From NCBI GenBank assembly GCA_943735955.1, contig OX030960.1, positions 7,418,861-7,482,860 on the forward strand: a DNA stretch of 64,000 nt. Reading direction: 5' to 3'. Position 1 is the stretch's first letter. Every line of letters begins with the position of its first letter. Origin of the DNA: Piscicola geometra (taxonomy: Eukaryota > Annelida > Clitellata > Hirudinida > Piscicolidae). Below are positions 1 through 13,070 of this stretch, piece after piece. A program made the position numbers and the translations under genes. The notes under the pieces were generated by a model. That model saw only the letters and a program-made list of their open reading frames with translations. It was not told the origin of the DNA and did not search any database.

Positions 1-1092
1 GGGTGCAAGTGCCAATGACAAAACTAAATCAAGCTCTGTAAAAACACAAAAGCAACAAATGTACCAAAGAGATGTTCCAAAATAATAACTGGAACTTGAA
101 AAACGTAACTGGTTGTAATGTTATAGGCAACAGTTACAATCTTCGTGATGTAGCAACCAATGAAAAAAAAACATAAAAGCTGGGTTCCAATTAAAGACAG
201 AAAAGCGATGTGTGCTGCAATGCATACATGAGAGTATTGAGACTCGAAGTTAAGTAGAGATAAGCTCAAAGATAAAATGAAGTTTTTTTTTCTTTTTTGG
301 TCTTTTTGTTGCCGAGCATCCTTTGATTAGACGTCTGATAACTTTTCATACCGTCTAAATCACCAAAAAGTGTCTTTAAATTACATTCTTTTTGGACATC
401 AGTGAATACCCTACAACTAGCCTGCAATTAAAATTCTGTTCGAAAAGCGCAAGCACAAAAAAGCTTTTTCATTCAATTCCCACCAATTTTACCATCACCA
501 CCACCATTACCACCACTACCAATACCACAACCATCATCCTCATCGTACGTCGCAGTACATCTCTTAAAAATGATAACGCATCACAATCAACCTATTTCGG
601 AATTACTTCGATTATACCATCTATCCGGCAATGCTTCATGCCTACCTCTCGCTTCTCCGACTCAGGTGCATTTGATGGTATTTGCGATGAGAAATTAAGT
701 CCAAAAGCATTAGCCTCCAAATGGATATTGCAGTAAAAGCTTTCAGTGCCATCGATGAGCGATAATTGCAGGGGCACACAAGCAGGCATTAAAGAGATTA
801 TTCGCCACACCAGCAGCAGCAGCAGCAACTACACCATCAATCAGACGCCAAATCAATCACGGTTTACTCGGTGCTCAGGAAATAAACGTTTGACGAATGT
901 CATCAAAAAGGCGCTCTCTTTCCTCCGTTGCAAAACATCGATGAAGCAAAGTGATTTTTATGGGTTTTTTACTTACTACTCTGTCTAAGCATCTAACCAT
1001 TCAGCCTCATCAAAACCTTTGTTTTTTAAATTTTCCATCGATTCACTTAATCATCCCCGTGCAACCTTCCTCTCATCCATCCACCAACTCAC
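1..1092. other. 3' flank or later introns of the SUEL/CUB/CCP gene
   Basis: Sequence downstream of the last exon I can place in the minus-strand SUEL/CUB/CCP gene. That exon ends in phase 1, so at least one more exon must follow, here or beyond the window edge. Minus-strand open stretches at 592-828 and 24-269 (the latter hydrophobic) could contain it. Neither gives a convincing acceptor in the right phase, so no exon is called. A short CAG/CTG run lies near 810-828 and a CCA/ACC-rich patch near 490-540. Confidence 0.3.
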
Positions 1093-4000
1093 CTCTGCTG
1101 CAGTTTTCCACTTCTCCATCCCACTTGTTGGCCACACACTTCAACAGCCACTTTTGTTCCGTCTGTCGGCAACTGACCTCCACCAAGTCATCAGCGTCAT
1201 CACCACCATCACCATCATCACCACCAATATGCTTGATAGAGTACGTCTCGCTGGAGAGATTGAGTCTGGCACAGCCTGTGACTGATGCATTATTGCGGAG
1301 TCTTGCTAAGCTTTGCAGTAAGACGCTTTAAGCCGAGATAATGAAAAAGATGAAATTGAAAATGTTGGTGCTTTGATTGAATGGCCGTTTGGGTTGATGG
1401 GTAAGTGGGTGTATGGGTGGGTGGGGTATGGCTTGGTTGGTTGGTTGATGGTGGGTCAATGAGTGGTGGGTGGATGGGGTAAGGGAAATAAGATTTTATG
1501 ATATACGAAAAAATATTTATTTGAGTTTTTAAGGAAAAAGAAATAAATTGGTTGGAATTTAATAAATGATCGTTGGTAGAGATGAATTTTCAAAGAATAA
1601 AATAAAATAACACTAAAGTTATAAATTGCAAAATTATATCTATAATTTAATTGCTTTTGGTAATTAATCATCAAGCGACTATAAAGTTCAATTTTCTATA
1701 TTTAAAGACGTGCTGAATTTAATTTTATGATGATATAAAGAAGCCTCAGAAATACTATTCCTAGCTTCATTTAATAATTACAGCGTTGAAAGAGCCTTTT
1801 AAAATAATTTTTTAAAACAATTTTTTATTAAATAAGTTTGTTTTGAAATAGTTTACAGGAAAAAAGGGTTTGTGAGATGTATAAACAGAATTTCTTTGAA
1901 CCGTTTTTTCTTTCAAGTATTTTCCTGTCATAAGCACTATCTTTCAACATCTAAATGCAAATAACTCCAAAAATAAATAAAAATTGTTTATAAATTAAGT
2001 CAAAACAAAATTTGAAGCCGGTTTTATATGTTTAAAATTAAATTATATAAGAACATAATACAGTTTAAGTATTAATATATTTATTTATTACTTTTTAATG
2101 TAGATTTATTGTAATAACCGCAGCTTTTACAACCACTTGAATGTCAAATTCTTTCGTTTCAAGCCGACCAAAGCTTTAAATTGAAATCTGTTTTAGATCA
2201 TGAGATCAAAAATTCAAAAGCCAATTTTAAGAGTGAAGCCAACTAACTCAGTTTCTGCTTATCTCAAAAAACAAACTTGGCAAATGCTGTGCCAATTTTT
2301 AGAATACTATGTTAAGGTCTTTAAATTAATATTACCTTAAATAACTATAAAATTGTAAACTCAAGCTTAGACAAAAAATTGATAGAATTTTCTTTATTAA
2401 TTCAAAGAATTTCCATTTACTTTTCTTTTTCAGTTACTCTAGAGCAATGCCACATATTCTAATCAAATGCTCGCTTGCAAACAAGGTCTCTTTTAATCAT
2501 GCGTAAATCTGCATCAGCAGCGTCAAAGCATCTCGTTAGTTATTCAATCTATGTTCTTACCGGAATAATGAATAAGAAATCGCACAGCCTCGGCGCCGTC
2601 TGCGTCGGCAACGATGGATTCCAAGTTATTGCTCTTTGAGATGGGAGCTATAACATGCCTCAATTCATTATTAATATTGAAGTTATTTTTTACGTTATTG
2701 ATATTATTATTGTTATTAATGTTATTAATATTATTATTGAAGTTATTATTATTTTTGAAGTTGTTATTATTATTATTAATGTTAATTTGTGGCTTTTTGA
2801 AATAGATGATGACCGAGTCCGCTGCACTCTGATATATGTGAGTTCTTCTTGTGGCAGAAGGGCAGAACGTCACTTTTTTATTGGCCTTCCTGTGGTATAA
2901 GTTACTTTTTGAGTTGACGTTATTATTGTTTGAAAAACGATTGAAATTGAAATTGTTGTTGTTGATGAAATTGTTATTCATTTTGTTGTTGAAGTTGTTT
3001 ATATTTTTGTGGTTAAAATAGTTTTTTTCGCCATTGAAACTGTGGTATTCTTCAAATGTTAAAGACCACATGCAGTTTTCGTTAACGTTCAGTGTGGATT
3101 GTTGTGGAAGCTGTTGTGGTAGGAGAGGTGAAAGTAGTAGTGAACTGCGTGGTGGTTGTTGTTGGAATTGTTGAAATTGAGGCTTTCGTAATTGTAGAAG
3201 GGCTTGTGGTGTAGGAAGGAGTTTTGATGATGATGATGATGATGCCGAATCTTGAGAATCGGTTTGGAGAACAGATCGTGCTGAAAGTTGTTGGGATGGA
3301 AAGAATGGAGAAAATGATGAAAATAATGAATATGAAGATGCTGAAGTAGGTGATGATGATGGTGATGAAGCAATTAGTGGAAGTATGTTGGTTGATGATG
3401 ATAGTAATTGCGATGGTCGTTGGAAAGTTGAGTGGAGTGAAGTAGAAGAGTTAGAATAGTTAATTAAATTGTAATCAACATGTGTTGATTGTGGTTGAGT
3501 AAGAGTTGTGTTGTTGGCCACAGTTGGTTCCTGACTATTGTTGTTCATGAAGTTTTTACTATATTTATTTAGCGCATTGTTTAGCGGTTTATTTCTTTTT
3601 GTTATTCTTTTTTTATTTAGAGTCTTTGCCGCTCTTAAGTCCAGTCTTTTAGCTAATTGGTGGCTTTGGTGTTGGAATATTAAATGGCTTTTACGTAGTG
3701 GTAGTTGTTGCTGGTTGTGTTTTTGGTGAGTCTTGTATTGTAATGGAAGTAGTTGTTGCTGTAGATGAAATTTGTGAACAGAAGCATTTGAGAGATTTTG
3801 TGTATTAAAGAGTGTCAAAAATATATTCAATTTGTCATATGTTACATTATGTACTAATGGTGTTTGTTTATCGTGCAGTGGTGGTAGTTGTTTGTTGTGC
3901 GGATGAGTTTGGAAGTAGTGTTGTGGCGAGTGTTGTTGCTTTGAGAAACTGTTTTGTCCTCTACGTTTGCGTTTGTGTTGTGACGTTAACGACGTCGAAG

Positions 4001-7000
4001 AGGGACTCTTCTTCCTCTTGAAAACTCTCTTCGCAGCCATCTTGCCATTTAAAAATTGATTTTTCTCTTGCTGTTGTTTTTGTCGAGAGGGCGAAGAAAA
4101 TTCCGTTTTGTTCCAATTAAAATCGTACATCGTTATATTGATTCTTTGGCCCGGTGATGCGGAAATAATTACGGAACTAGCATCGTCGCCATGACAACCC
4201 TTTCCGGGGAAGCTGTTCTCATCCAAGTAGCCATCCCCAAGCCCCAGGTGGATGACGTGAGGGGCGCCTTCTATTGGACAAGCAGTGTCACGTGGCTTCG
4301 TTACTGAATGTTGATTGATCGGGAAAAGGTGAACGGGGATCGATGAAATGTTTTTATGGAGGGGTCTCGAATTTCATTGCGTTTTTAATACTGAATGAGA
4401 TGATGTTTAATGTTTTAGTTGTTGTTATACAATACAATAAAATACAATAAAGTAAAATACAACACAATAGAAACCAATTTTATTGTATTGTTCTAGTTTT
4501 TCTTCATCTTTGAGATGTTGAAAGTGCCGAAAACGTTGTTACATATGACCCACGTTTTATACAAACATTTCAGCGCAATTCAATCAAATAAACAAGCACT
4601 ATACAAACGAACTAAGGCTATCCATCATGCGCGGACATATGTGAATTATTGTCTTAAGATTGTTTAAGTGAAACAAAGAATCCATTAATTATTCGCTTTA
4701 TGAGAATATTCTTATCTCAAAAATGTATTTTCCAAATAAAAACAAAACGAATAAATCACTTTGAAACGTTGAATTTAAAATATTTTTTATGTCCGCTTCA
4801 TGATTTATAAGGCAAAAGCTCAAGAAAATACAAAGCGTTTTTTTGAATCATATTTGTACGTAGACAACAGAGTGATGTAAATATGTCTTATTAAAAAAAG
4901 GGTGGAATATATTCTATTTATTTTGTAGATGGAGAAAATTGAAATACTTTTTTATGGGATATTTCATGCTGTCTTTAAAAAATAAATTTTATGAAGAATC
5001 GGGGCTAAATCTAACCTAGGAAATGAAATATATCAAGGTTTATTTTTTAAGTTTTTCCCATTTTTTAGCTAAGTTTTCGCTTTTAATACGGTTTTAACTT
5101 TATTTTTCTTTTTATGAATTTGTATTATTATAGAGCAATCATGTGCTAAAATATTTTTTAAATAAAAGTATTTTCACACATATCTTTTTGTTTTATTTTA
5201 CAAAATTTCTAATCTATTTTTATTAACGACTGAATTCATATTTTCATTTAAGTAAAAAGTTGTTCACATCGTTATAGACACGATCAAACGTGCATTAAAT
5301 CAACTATAATAAATAATACAATTTTTCTTTATTGAAAATAAAATTTTCAAACATAAAAGCAATTTTAGAATTAAATATTATTTAAAAACACAGTTTTTGA
5401 TGCTAAAAGAGACAGCCAATCAAAGAGAATGAACATTTCTGAAAAAGCCTAACTTATGCAGCGTTTATTTTTGAATTTACATATGAAAGCAAAAAAGGAA
5501 ATTAAAAAAATTCACCTTTAATGGGTTTGCTTAAAAACCACAGTTTCTTAACTAAATATAACCACTCTATCATGCACCATGCCACACCAAACTATAACCA
5601 GATACACTCACCAAAAGACTTTTTCAGCTTGAACTACCAACAAATAATAACCCACAGCTTGAACCACTACCAGTCTCACATGAAAGCGACAAATCTTCTC
5701 GCTACTATTTAATCCCTCCATCATATCACAACCTGCACATGGCATTACCAACTCATCTTTCCACAACTATGTAACCCCCCCCCCCCCCCCCTCAACCCCC
5801 TCCCACCCTCAACCCCCTCCCACCCTCAACCCCGTCCCCCCCTCAACCCCCTCAACCCCCTCAACCCTCTTCCCCCCTCAACCCCCTCTTCCCCCCCATC
5901 ATGCCACAACCTACACTCACCTTTGACACACTTGTAGGCAGCTTCCAGGTAAACCTTAAACTCTTCCATGCATGGGTTGAACGCATCCATCTCCCCGTCG
6001 GGCACCATCACCCTGCACTTCCTCCTGCCTCCGCACCGTTCGTCCATCGTCCCTATCACGTCGCCATAGCAACCAACGTGGCCCATGCCTTGCTTGACAC
6101 AACTGCCAACCTTTTGAAGAAGAGCAAGAAGAAGTAAATCAAAAGAAAATGATTGGGGAAGGGATTAGAGAGAATAAAAATTAAAATAAATAAAAAAAGA
6201 AAAGAATAAAAAAATTGGATGAAAGAAATTAAGAAAGGAAAAGTTGTAAATAGTGAAAAATCAACAAAGGGGAATAAACAAAGAAAAATAGAAGGATAAG
6301 TAGATGAAAAGGTTGTTGTGGAAGTAAGATGAAAGGTCTTATGGCGAAAGAAAGTGATGCTTAAATTGAGAAGAATGGTTATGTTCTTCCAAGTGGAGAC
6401 GCAATTAGTAAAGTGCCGGCGTAAGATTCAGGTTGTTGCGATGAAAAGAGGGTGTGATGGCATAGGCGGTGGTGTGATGAGCTCTGAAGTGCGTATTTAG
6501 GAGCGAGAAGAATGTATAATTCCTTTGAAATTAGATGCTTGTAGTCACTTAATGACGTAAGTGGCGTGTGCGCAGTCTGATGCGCTGTCGCGCTTCTAAT
6601 TTGTGTGTATGTGCGTCTGTTTTTTAAATGTTGCTTTTATATTTGTGTTTTTTGTTTGAATATGCGTGTTCTTGTGTTTTTTTGTTTTTCGTGTATATTT
6701 ATTTTTGTAAATTTTTTATGTCATTGATTTTGTGCTAACATTTAGTAACATGCTGTAAGTTTTTATTTTTATGTGTCTATAAAATTATGCTTTGGTAGAC
6801 GACATCTTTGGACGCATAAACATCGATTTTGTAGAAAATCTTGAAGAAAACGTCTGTTCGAGTTACAACGGCCGTATGTCAGTGGAGTGAAAAAACTTAA
6901 TTTGAGAATGAAAGATAGTAAATAAAGGTCAAGACCAATTCACTGGCAGTGTATGTACATTCGGACGTTCAACTTTTAAGTTAATGTGCCTTTGAAGTTT

Positions 7001-7169
7001 CGTTTGCAGTTTTTAAAACATTAAACTTACCTTCCTAAAGCGAACTTTATTAAAACTCCCCCCTCCCCAACCTTCATTCGTCCGTAGAAGGCTGACGTCA
7101 TCATAACTACCTCGTCCTCCTTCTCGCATCTGCCTTCGAACGCTTCTGTCTCGCAATAATCCCTTTTTT
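1093..7169 (-). CDS. SUEL-lectin / CUB / CCP (sushi) domain protein, partial
   Basis: Four exons can be joined with matching phases: 7169-7031, 6102-5921, 4303-2561 and 1275-1093. The first two encode one SUEL (galactose/rhamnose-binding) lectin domain, seen as YCETEAFEGRC, SAFYGR, CGGRRKC, NPC and YLEAAYKC. The 1743-base third exon encodes a CUB domain: its first half ends in SPGQRINITMYDF, and its second half has RRTHIYQSAADSVIIYF and AVRFLIHYSG. Between the halves lie several hundred Gln/Asn/Ser/His-rich residues. The fourth exon joins in phase to give YSGCARLNL and a CCP domain with four cysteines and the KWLLKC and WDGEVENC pattern. Signal peptide, membrane segment and both ends were not found. 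Similar lectin-CUB architectures are known among invertebrate surface proteins, which suggests an extracellular adhesion or receptor role; ligand unknown. Domain calls are firm; whole-gene extent is unknown. Confidence 0.8.
1276..2560 (-). other. intron between the CUB and CCP exons
   Basis: AT-rich intronic sequence bounded by the donor CCG|GTAAGAAC and the acceptor GTCACAG|GCTGTG, both read on the minus strand. It contains GGT/GGGT-rich simple sequence at about 1375-1480. No coding signal was seen. Confidence 0.6.
4304..5920 (-). other. intron between the SUEL and CUB exons
   Basis: AT-rich intron. Its acceptor ACATTCAG|TAACG and donor CAAAG|GTGAGTG fit in phase 1. The end next to the SUEL exon holds the C-rich tandem repeat listed separately. 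No other feature was seen. Confidence 0.6.
5777..5900. repeat. C-rich minisatellite (CCCCCTCAA-type)
   Basis: A run of about 14 C is followed by irregular repeats of CCCTCAACCCCCT and CCCACCCTCAACC. The minus strand is therefore G-rich, with many GGGG runs and G-quadruplex potential. It lies in the intron just 3' of the second SUEL exon. Confidence 0.9.
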
Positions 7170-7385
<216 letters not shown>

Positions 7386-8600
7386 TTCGGTATTTTTGTA
7401 TGTTGGATTTTAAAACACGCAAAGATCTCATAATAATAGCACCCTTTTCTCAAAAAAGTATTTCTTTGTTTCAGATTTTAAATTGCATTATTTTCTATAT
7501 TTTTATATTACTATTTTTATCAAGATTGTTTTTCCATACTGCTGATGCTGTTATTAATAATATATGTGATAGTTATTGTAATACGCTTATTGTTGCAAAT
7601 GCCGTTATCGTTACTTATGCGAATTACATTTTTTCGTGTTTTTGTAGTTAGAATTTTTTTTAAAGTAAAAGTGCTATTTTTTTTTCTTTAATACACATTA
7701 TTTCATAAATATTTTATTTTGTTGTTTTTTCCACGCCGATGACTGACAAGAAAATTAGTAAAAAAATTAAAATTTAAAAATTTTTGAAAAATCAGCATTA
7801 AAAGAAAAGTGTAACTGCACTAACACTTAATTTTTTCATGAATAATCTACTGGTTTTTCAGATACTATTTTCGGTTCTTTTTCATAAAAATAAAAACTTT
7901 TTCTTTCATTACATCTTTTTTTTATAAGTTTCAATAGATTTATTTTCTTCTTAATGTTCTTCTTTTTTTAGTCTTTTCCTTGTTATTATCTTGAATTAAC
8001 AAGACTCATGACAAGCGGCATTAGTAAGAGACGTCTTGTGAATTGAGGGCCATTCATCGCTACATGCATTCCTTCGAATGACGACAGAATGCATTTAGTG
8101 AATGGGACAGTTCAATACAAATAGAATATACTAAATATATTTATTAGTTTGGTTTTTTCAGTAATGAACCGATTTCTTTGAAAATCCTACAACTAAATAA
8201 AATGTTAGTGTGTAGTCAACACAAACTTCTTAATGTAAAGCAAACTATAGTTCGATGAGAACTGAAATTAATTAAAGAAAATTAACCCCAACAACATTAA
8301 TTGCAAAACCAAATTGTTCACGATATTAAACAACGAAGACAAAATCAAACGCTGAAACTTTCTGTGAAAGATGCCTTCTTCTAAAGAAAACCCCCTTTCT
8401 AGAAATCCTAAAAAAGCCGAGAAGCCTAGAGTATACAACACAGCGTATAAAAGAAAAGATTAGTTTGCATGGAAAAGGCTTGCGCGTCTGTAGAGGAAGA
8501 AGCACAAAAGACCTTCGGAACATAAGATCGTAAACAAGAGAAAGCAACACCAAAAGACTCCTTCGACGCAAAGGACAAGCCAGAATGATGACACTGAAGA
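7386..8600. other. AT-rich non-coding stretch
   Basis: Probably intron or 5' flank of the SUEL/CUB/CCP gene. The first exon and signal peptide of that gene were looked for and not found. The part near 8020-8110 and 8340-8600 is less AT-rich but shows no clear exon. Confidence 0.4.
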
Positions 8601-8601
8601 A

Positions 8602-8998
8602 GGAGTGGTGAGGAGGTTGGAGGAGTGGAGTGGTGGAGTGGTGAGGAGGTTGGAGGAGTGGAGTGGTGGAATGGTGAGGAGGTTGGAGGAGTGGAGTTGT
8701 GGAGTGGTGAGGAGGTTGGAGGAGTGGAGTGGTGGAGTGGTGAGAAGGTTGGAGGAGTGGAGTGGTCAGAAGGTTGGAGGAGTGGAGTGGTGAGAAGGTT
8801 GGAGGAGTGGAGTGGTGAGGAGGTTGGAGGAGTGGAGTGGTGGAGTAGTGAAAAGGATGGAGGAGTGGAGTGGTGAGGAGATTGGAGGAGTGGAGTGGTG
8901 GAGTGGTGAGAAGGTTGGAGGAGTGGAGTGGTGAAGAGATTGGAGGAGTGGAGTGGTAAAGTGGTGAGAAGGTTGGAGGAGTGGAAAAGGTGGAATGG
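8602..8998. repeat. G-rich minisatellite, about 33-base unit
   Basis: About 12 degenerate units built from TGGTGAGGAGGTTGGAGG and AGTGGAGTGGTGGAG, varying as AAGG for GAGG. The plus strand has almost no C. The unit length is a multiple of three, so repetitive open frames appear on both strands; they are not gene evidence. Confidence 0.95.
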
Positions 8999-9765
8999 TG
9001 AAGAAGTTGAAAAGGGAAAAGTTTTATTAAAGAGAACAAATGCTTAGACCTCTAGAAAAAAGCGTCAAGACCCATAACTCATCAACAACGTTGACGCTTA
9101 CAACAACAACATAAACTAAGAATTAATAACAAAACACTATCAGCAACAACAACAGCAACATATAAAAAATTAATATAAAAAAAAACTATTCGCAACAACA
9201 ACAGCAAAATCAACAACAAAAACGAGTATCAAGTCTCAGTTGTTTTATTCAATGGCCTATTGACTTCTTTGCAATTTCTAACTGCATTCGATTGCCGAGA
9301 TGTTTTGTTGATATTGTGAGTGTTTTTGAGTTTTTTGAATTGCGGTGTAGCTTTCATAAGCGTGGTGGAATAAGTTGAAGTTTTGAAAGTTTTGTAGGTA
9401 GTGTTTTTCAAGCGTCATCTACATTCACTTTAGCATTGCTCGTTTTGTGATATTGTTAATTTTAATAAAATTAACTAATTATCTCAGCTTCAACTTTCAA
9501 TTATTTTACCTTCTAGACTTTCATATTGAGTTTTTTTGTTTTTTCTATTTATTTATTCATTCGATATTCATTTATTTATTTATTTATTCTTTACGGTTTC
9601 TCAAAGATGTGTCTGCGAATGCAATGAAGCGATTAACACTCATGTTGCTGATGTGCTAAATTTATTATCCCTTATATAATTTTATTTTTCTGTGCTTTCA
9701 TATCTTCCGTTATTAAGGTTGATTATTCAGTTATTTTATTACCTCCAGAAGAACTACTATCACTA
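8999..9765. other. AT-rich stretch with CAA-rich simple sequence
   Basis: CAACAACAA-type simple sequence at about 9080-9230, then AT-rich DNA with TTTA repeats near 9545-9590. No gene was seen. Confidence 0.5.
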
Positions 9766-9933
<168 letters not shown>

Positions 9934-12373
9934 ATAGTTATATTGTTTTTGTATTAAATATTGTAAATATTAATTTATTTATTTACTTTAATTTATTTAA
10001 TTTACTTATTTATCTTCTTATTCTTATTTTCGACTTCATTGTCTTTCTATTGCCATGATCACCATCGCTCTATTAATCCGTCTGAAGCTTGTAATTTATG
10101 GAGGCAGTCATTGATTCTTGCAATAGTTTTTGCCTCTAGATGAACTTTGACGGAAAAGGGGTAGACGAGTTGGATGGTTGATTGGATGGCTTGATGAATG
10201 GATGAATGAATGCATGAAAGAATGAATGAGTGAGTGAGAGATGGGAATACAAAAAAAAGAAAAAATTTGATGAGTGGATTAATGGATGAATGAATAGATG
10301 GATTAAAAGATGAATTTTTTTTAATGAAAAGATTTATGAATGAGTTTGTTCGTTGCTGGATTTAAGGGAAGATTTAAAAATTTGTGGATTGATAAATAAA
10401 TGAATGTATAAATAAATAAATGGAAAAATAGATAAATAAATTAATAAAAACTAACAAAAAAACGGCTAGTGTTCAAATTAAAGCTTTGACAAATGGCGAG
10501 TGGGTGGATGGAGTGAGCAGAGATTGTAAATGCAATGAAGGAAGCCTCTCGATGTACAATGCAAGTAAGAGCGAGACGAATAGCCAATGGATTAGAGCCA
10601 ATTAATTAGAACGTTCAAACGTTGCGATTTAATTTTAGACTTTTTTTTGAAGATTTGTTTTCAATAATTATAATCAATATATTAAAATGCGCTTTTAATT
10701 GAATTAAAATATTGCAAAAATATTTATTTGAAATAATAATACATTTTTTTTAAGTTTTACATTTCATGGAATAAATTCTATTGAGTTTTAATAAAAAGAA
10801 AAGGTTAATTAGCTGAACAGAATAAATAAACTCATTCAAACGACAACTTGAATTCGTACGTGAGGTAATGCGTTTTAATGTTCCAGTAGTGAAATTAAGT
10901 TTTTAAAATATTAAACGTTTTAAAAAAGGATAAAAAGTTCTAAGAGTGTTTTTGACGCCGAAATGTGGAAAAAAAGCCAAGCGACATGAATTAGAAATGC
11001 AAATTAGTGCTCAAGATGACGACTACGTTATTGCTTTCAACTACATTTACTTGATGTATAAAAAGAAAAGAGAAGAGAACAAAATTGAGAGAAAGAAGAA
11101 AGAACAAAAAAAGAAAAATGAAAAAAAGTTGAGAAAGAAAAAACTAGGAAACCGAAAAAAGATTATAAGGAAATAAAAGTTTGATAAAAAATAATGATAA
11201 AAACATAAATATTAAAAATATTTTAATAAAATATTAGGAAATTTTGTTTTTAGTAGCAAAATAATAAAGTGTTAGATTGAGTAGTGACGCCTTGCTAGTC
11301 AAAATTAATACTTTATAGAGAAGGCGCTTTGAATTGTAAGTAGATGAGTTGAATATAAAAAAGAAGCAAATGCGAAAATTCTTGGTGGTGAACAAATATC
11401 TTAACTGTATTGAAATTATGGGTGACTTAAAAAATATATAAATAAAAAAATATATGGTTAAAAAGAAAAAGTATTTAAAAAATGGTGGAATAGATAAAAA
11501 ACGATGAAGAAAATGAATGAATGGAAAGATGGCCAAGTAGATATGACAGGACCTTTCTATGCCAATGCCTGGGTGAATCAGGTGAAGTCGTAATTCGCTT
11601 GTACACAAACAACTAAGTTTCACTGCAAAAAACTAAATTTTCTTTCCAACTAAAAAAATTCGTTTTACAAATCTTCTAACCACACCTACCCCATTTCGAT
11701 GAGCTGAGCAACAACTAACTCAAATATTATTTTTCTTTTGTGATTTAAAAATCCGTCAACATTACAGGGATTTTCAGATTCGATACTTTACTCTAAATTA
11801 AAGTATTTTTCAATATAAAATGTATTAAAATGCTTGAAAGCTGTAAATCTGAATTGATCGAAGCGAAAAAGTCCAAGAGCAAATAAACGCAAGATGCGAG
11901 AGGGAGGAAACGGAAGAAATAAAATCAAATAAAGATCACAAAAATCGATGAAAAAACGAATTTTCGAAACTAACTAACCGAATGACGTAGCAACGTCACC
12001 AGGGTTAACTAGGTCACGACCCATTTATTGATCCAATCCATTAAGGAGTCGTGCTCGCAATGAATGCGTAACAAAGTGGGATGGGATGCGGTTGTGTACT
12101 TTTATGTGGCGTTTTTGTATGCTTAGTTGTGAGATTTTTAAAGATTTTTAAGATTGTTTTGAGACGTTGTGGGATTTTTTAGCTATAGTTTTTCATAAAG
12201 TTTTTGTGAGATGTTGTGGGGGTTTTTTAGCTATATTGTTTTTACCAAGATTTTTAGTTTCCTAGATTAATTTTGTTGCTGTTTTTTATTTTTTTGTTTC
12301 TGGTTTTGATATCTAGTCCGGGATCTTAGTGAATCCCAGAGATTAATCAGAGGCTAGAAGCATCCAATAACAA
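9934..12373. other. AT-rich non-coding stretch with (GAAT/GGAT)-type repeats
   Basis: Degenerate GAAT/GATG tetranucleotide sequence at about 10165-10440, including AATAAATAAATA and TGAATGAATG runs. Lys-rich and other short open frames (10946-11176, 11234-11623) lie in A-rich DNA and have no family resemblance. The less AT-rich patch at 11980-12080 shows no exon I can support. Confidence 0.45.

Positions 12374-13070
<697 letters not shown>

Noticed and set aside
24..269. Hydrophobic minus-strand frame, possible membrane exon of the SUEL/CUB/CCP gene
   Set aside because: No acceptor in the needed phase was found, and AT-rich DNA often reads as hydrophobic.
592..828. Possible next exon of the SUEL/CUB/CCP gene
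   Set aside because: It has a fair donor (GAGAG|GTAGGC) but no in-phase acceptor without stops.
2614..2900. Plus-strand hydrophobic frames opposite the CUB exon
   Set aside because: Antisense shadows of AAT-rich (Asn) coding sequence.
8326..9039. 237-residue His/Pro/Thr-rich minus frame
   Set aside because: Caused by a minisatellite whose unit is a multiple of three; no start, splice or family evidence.
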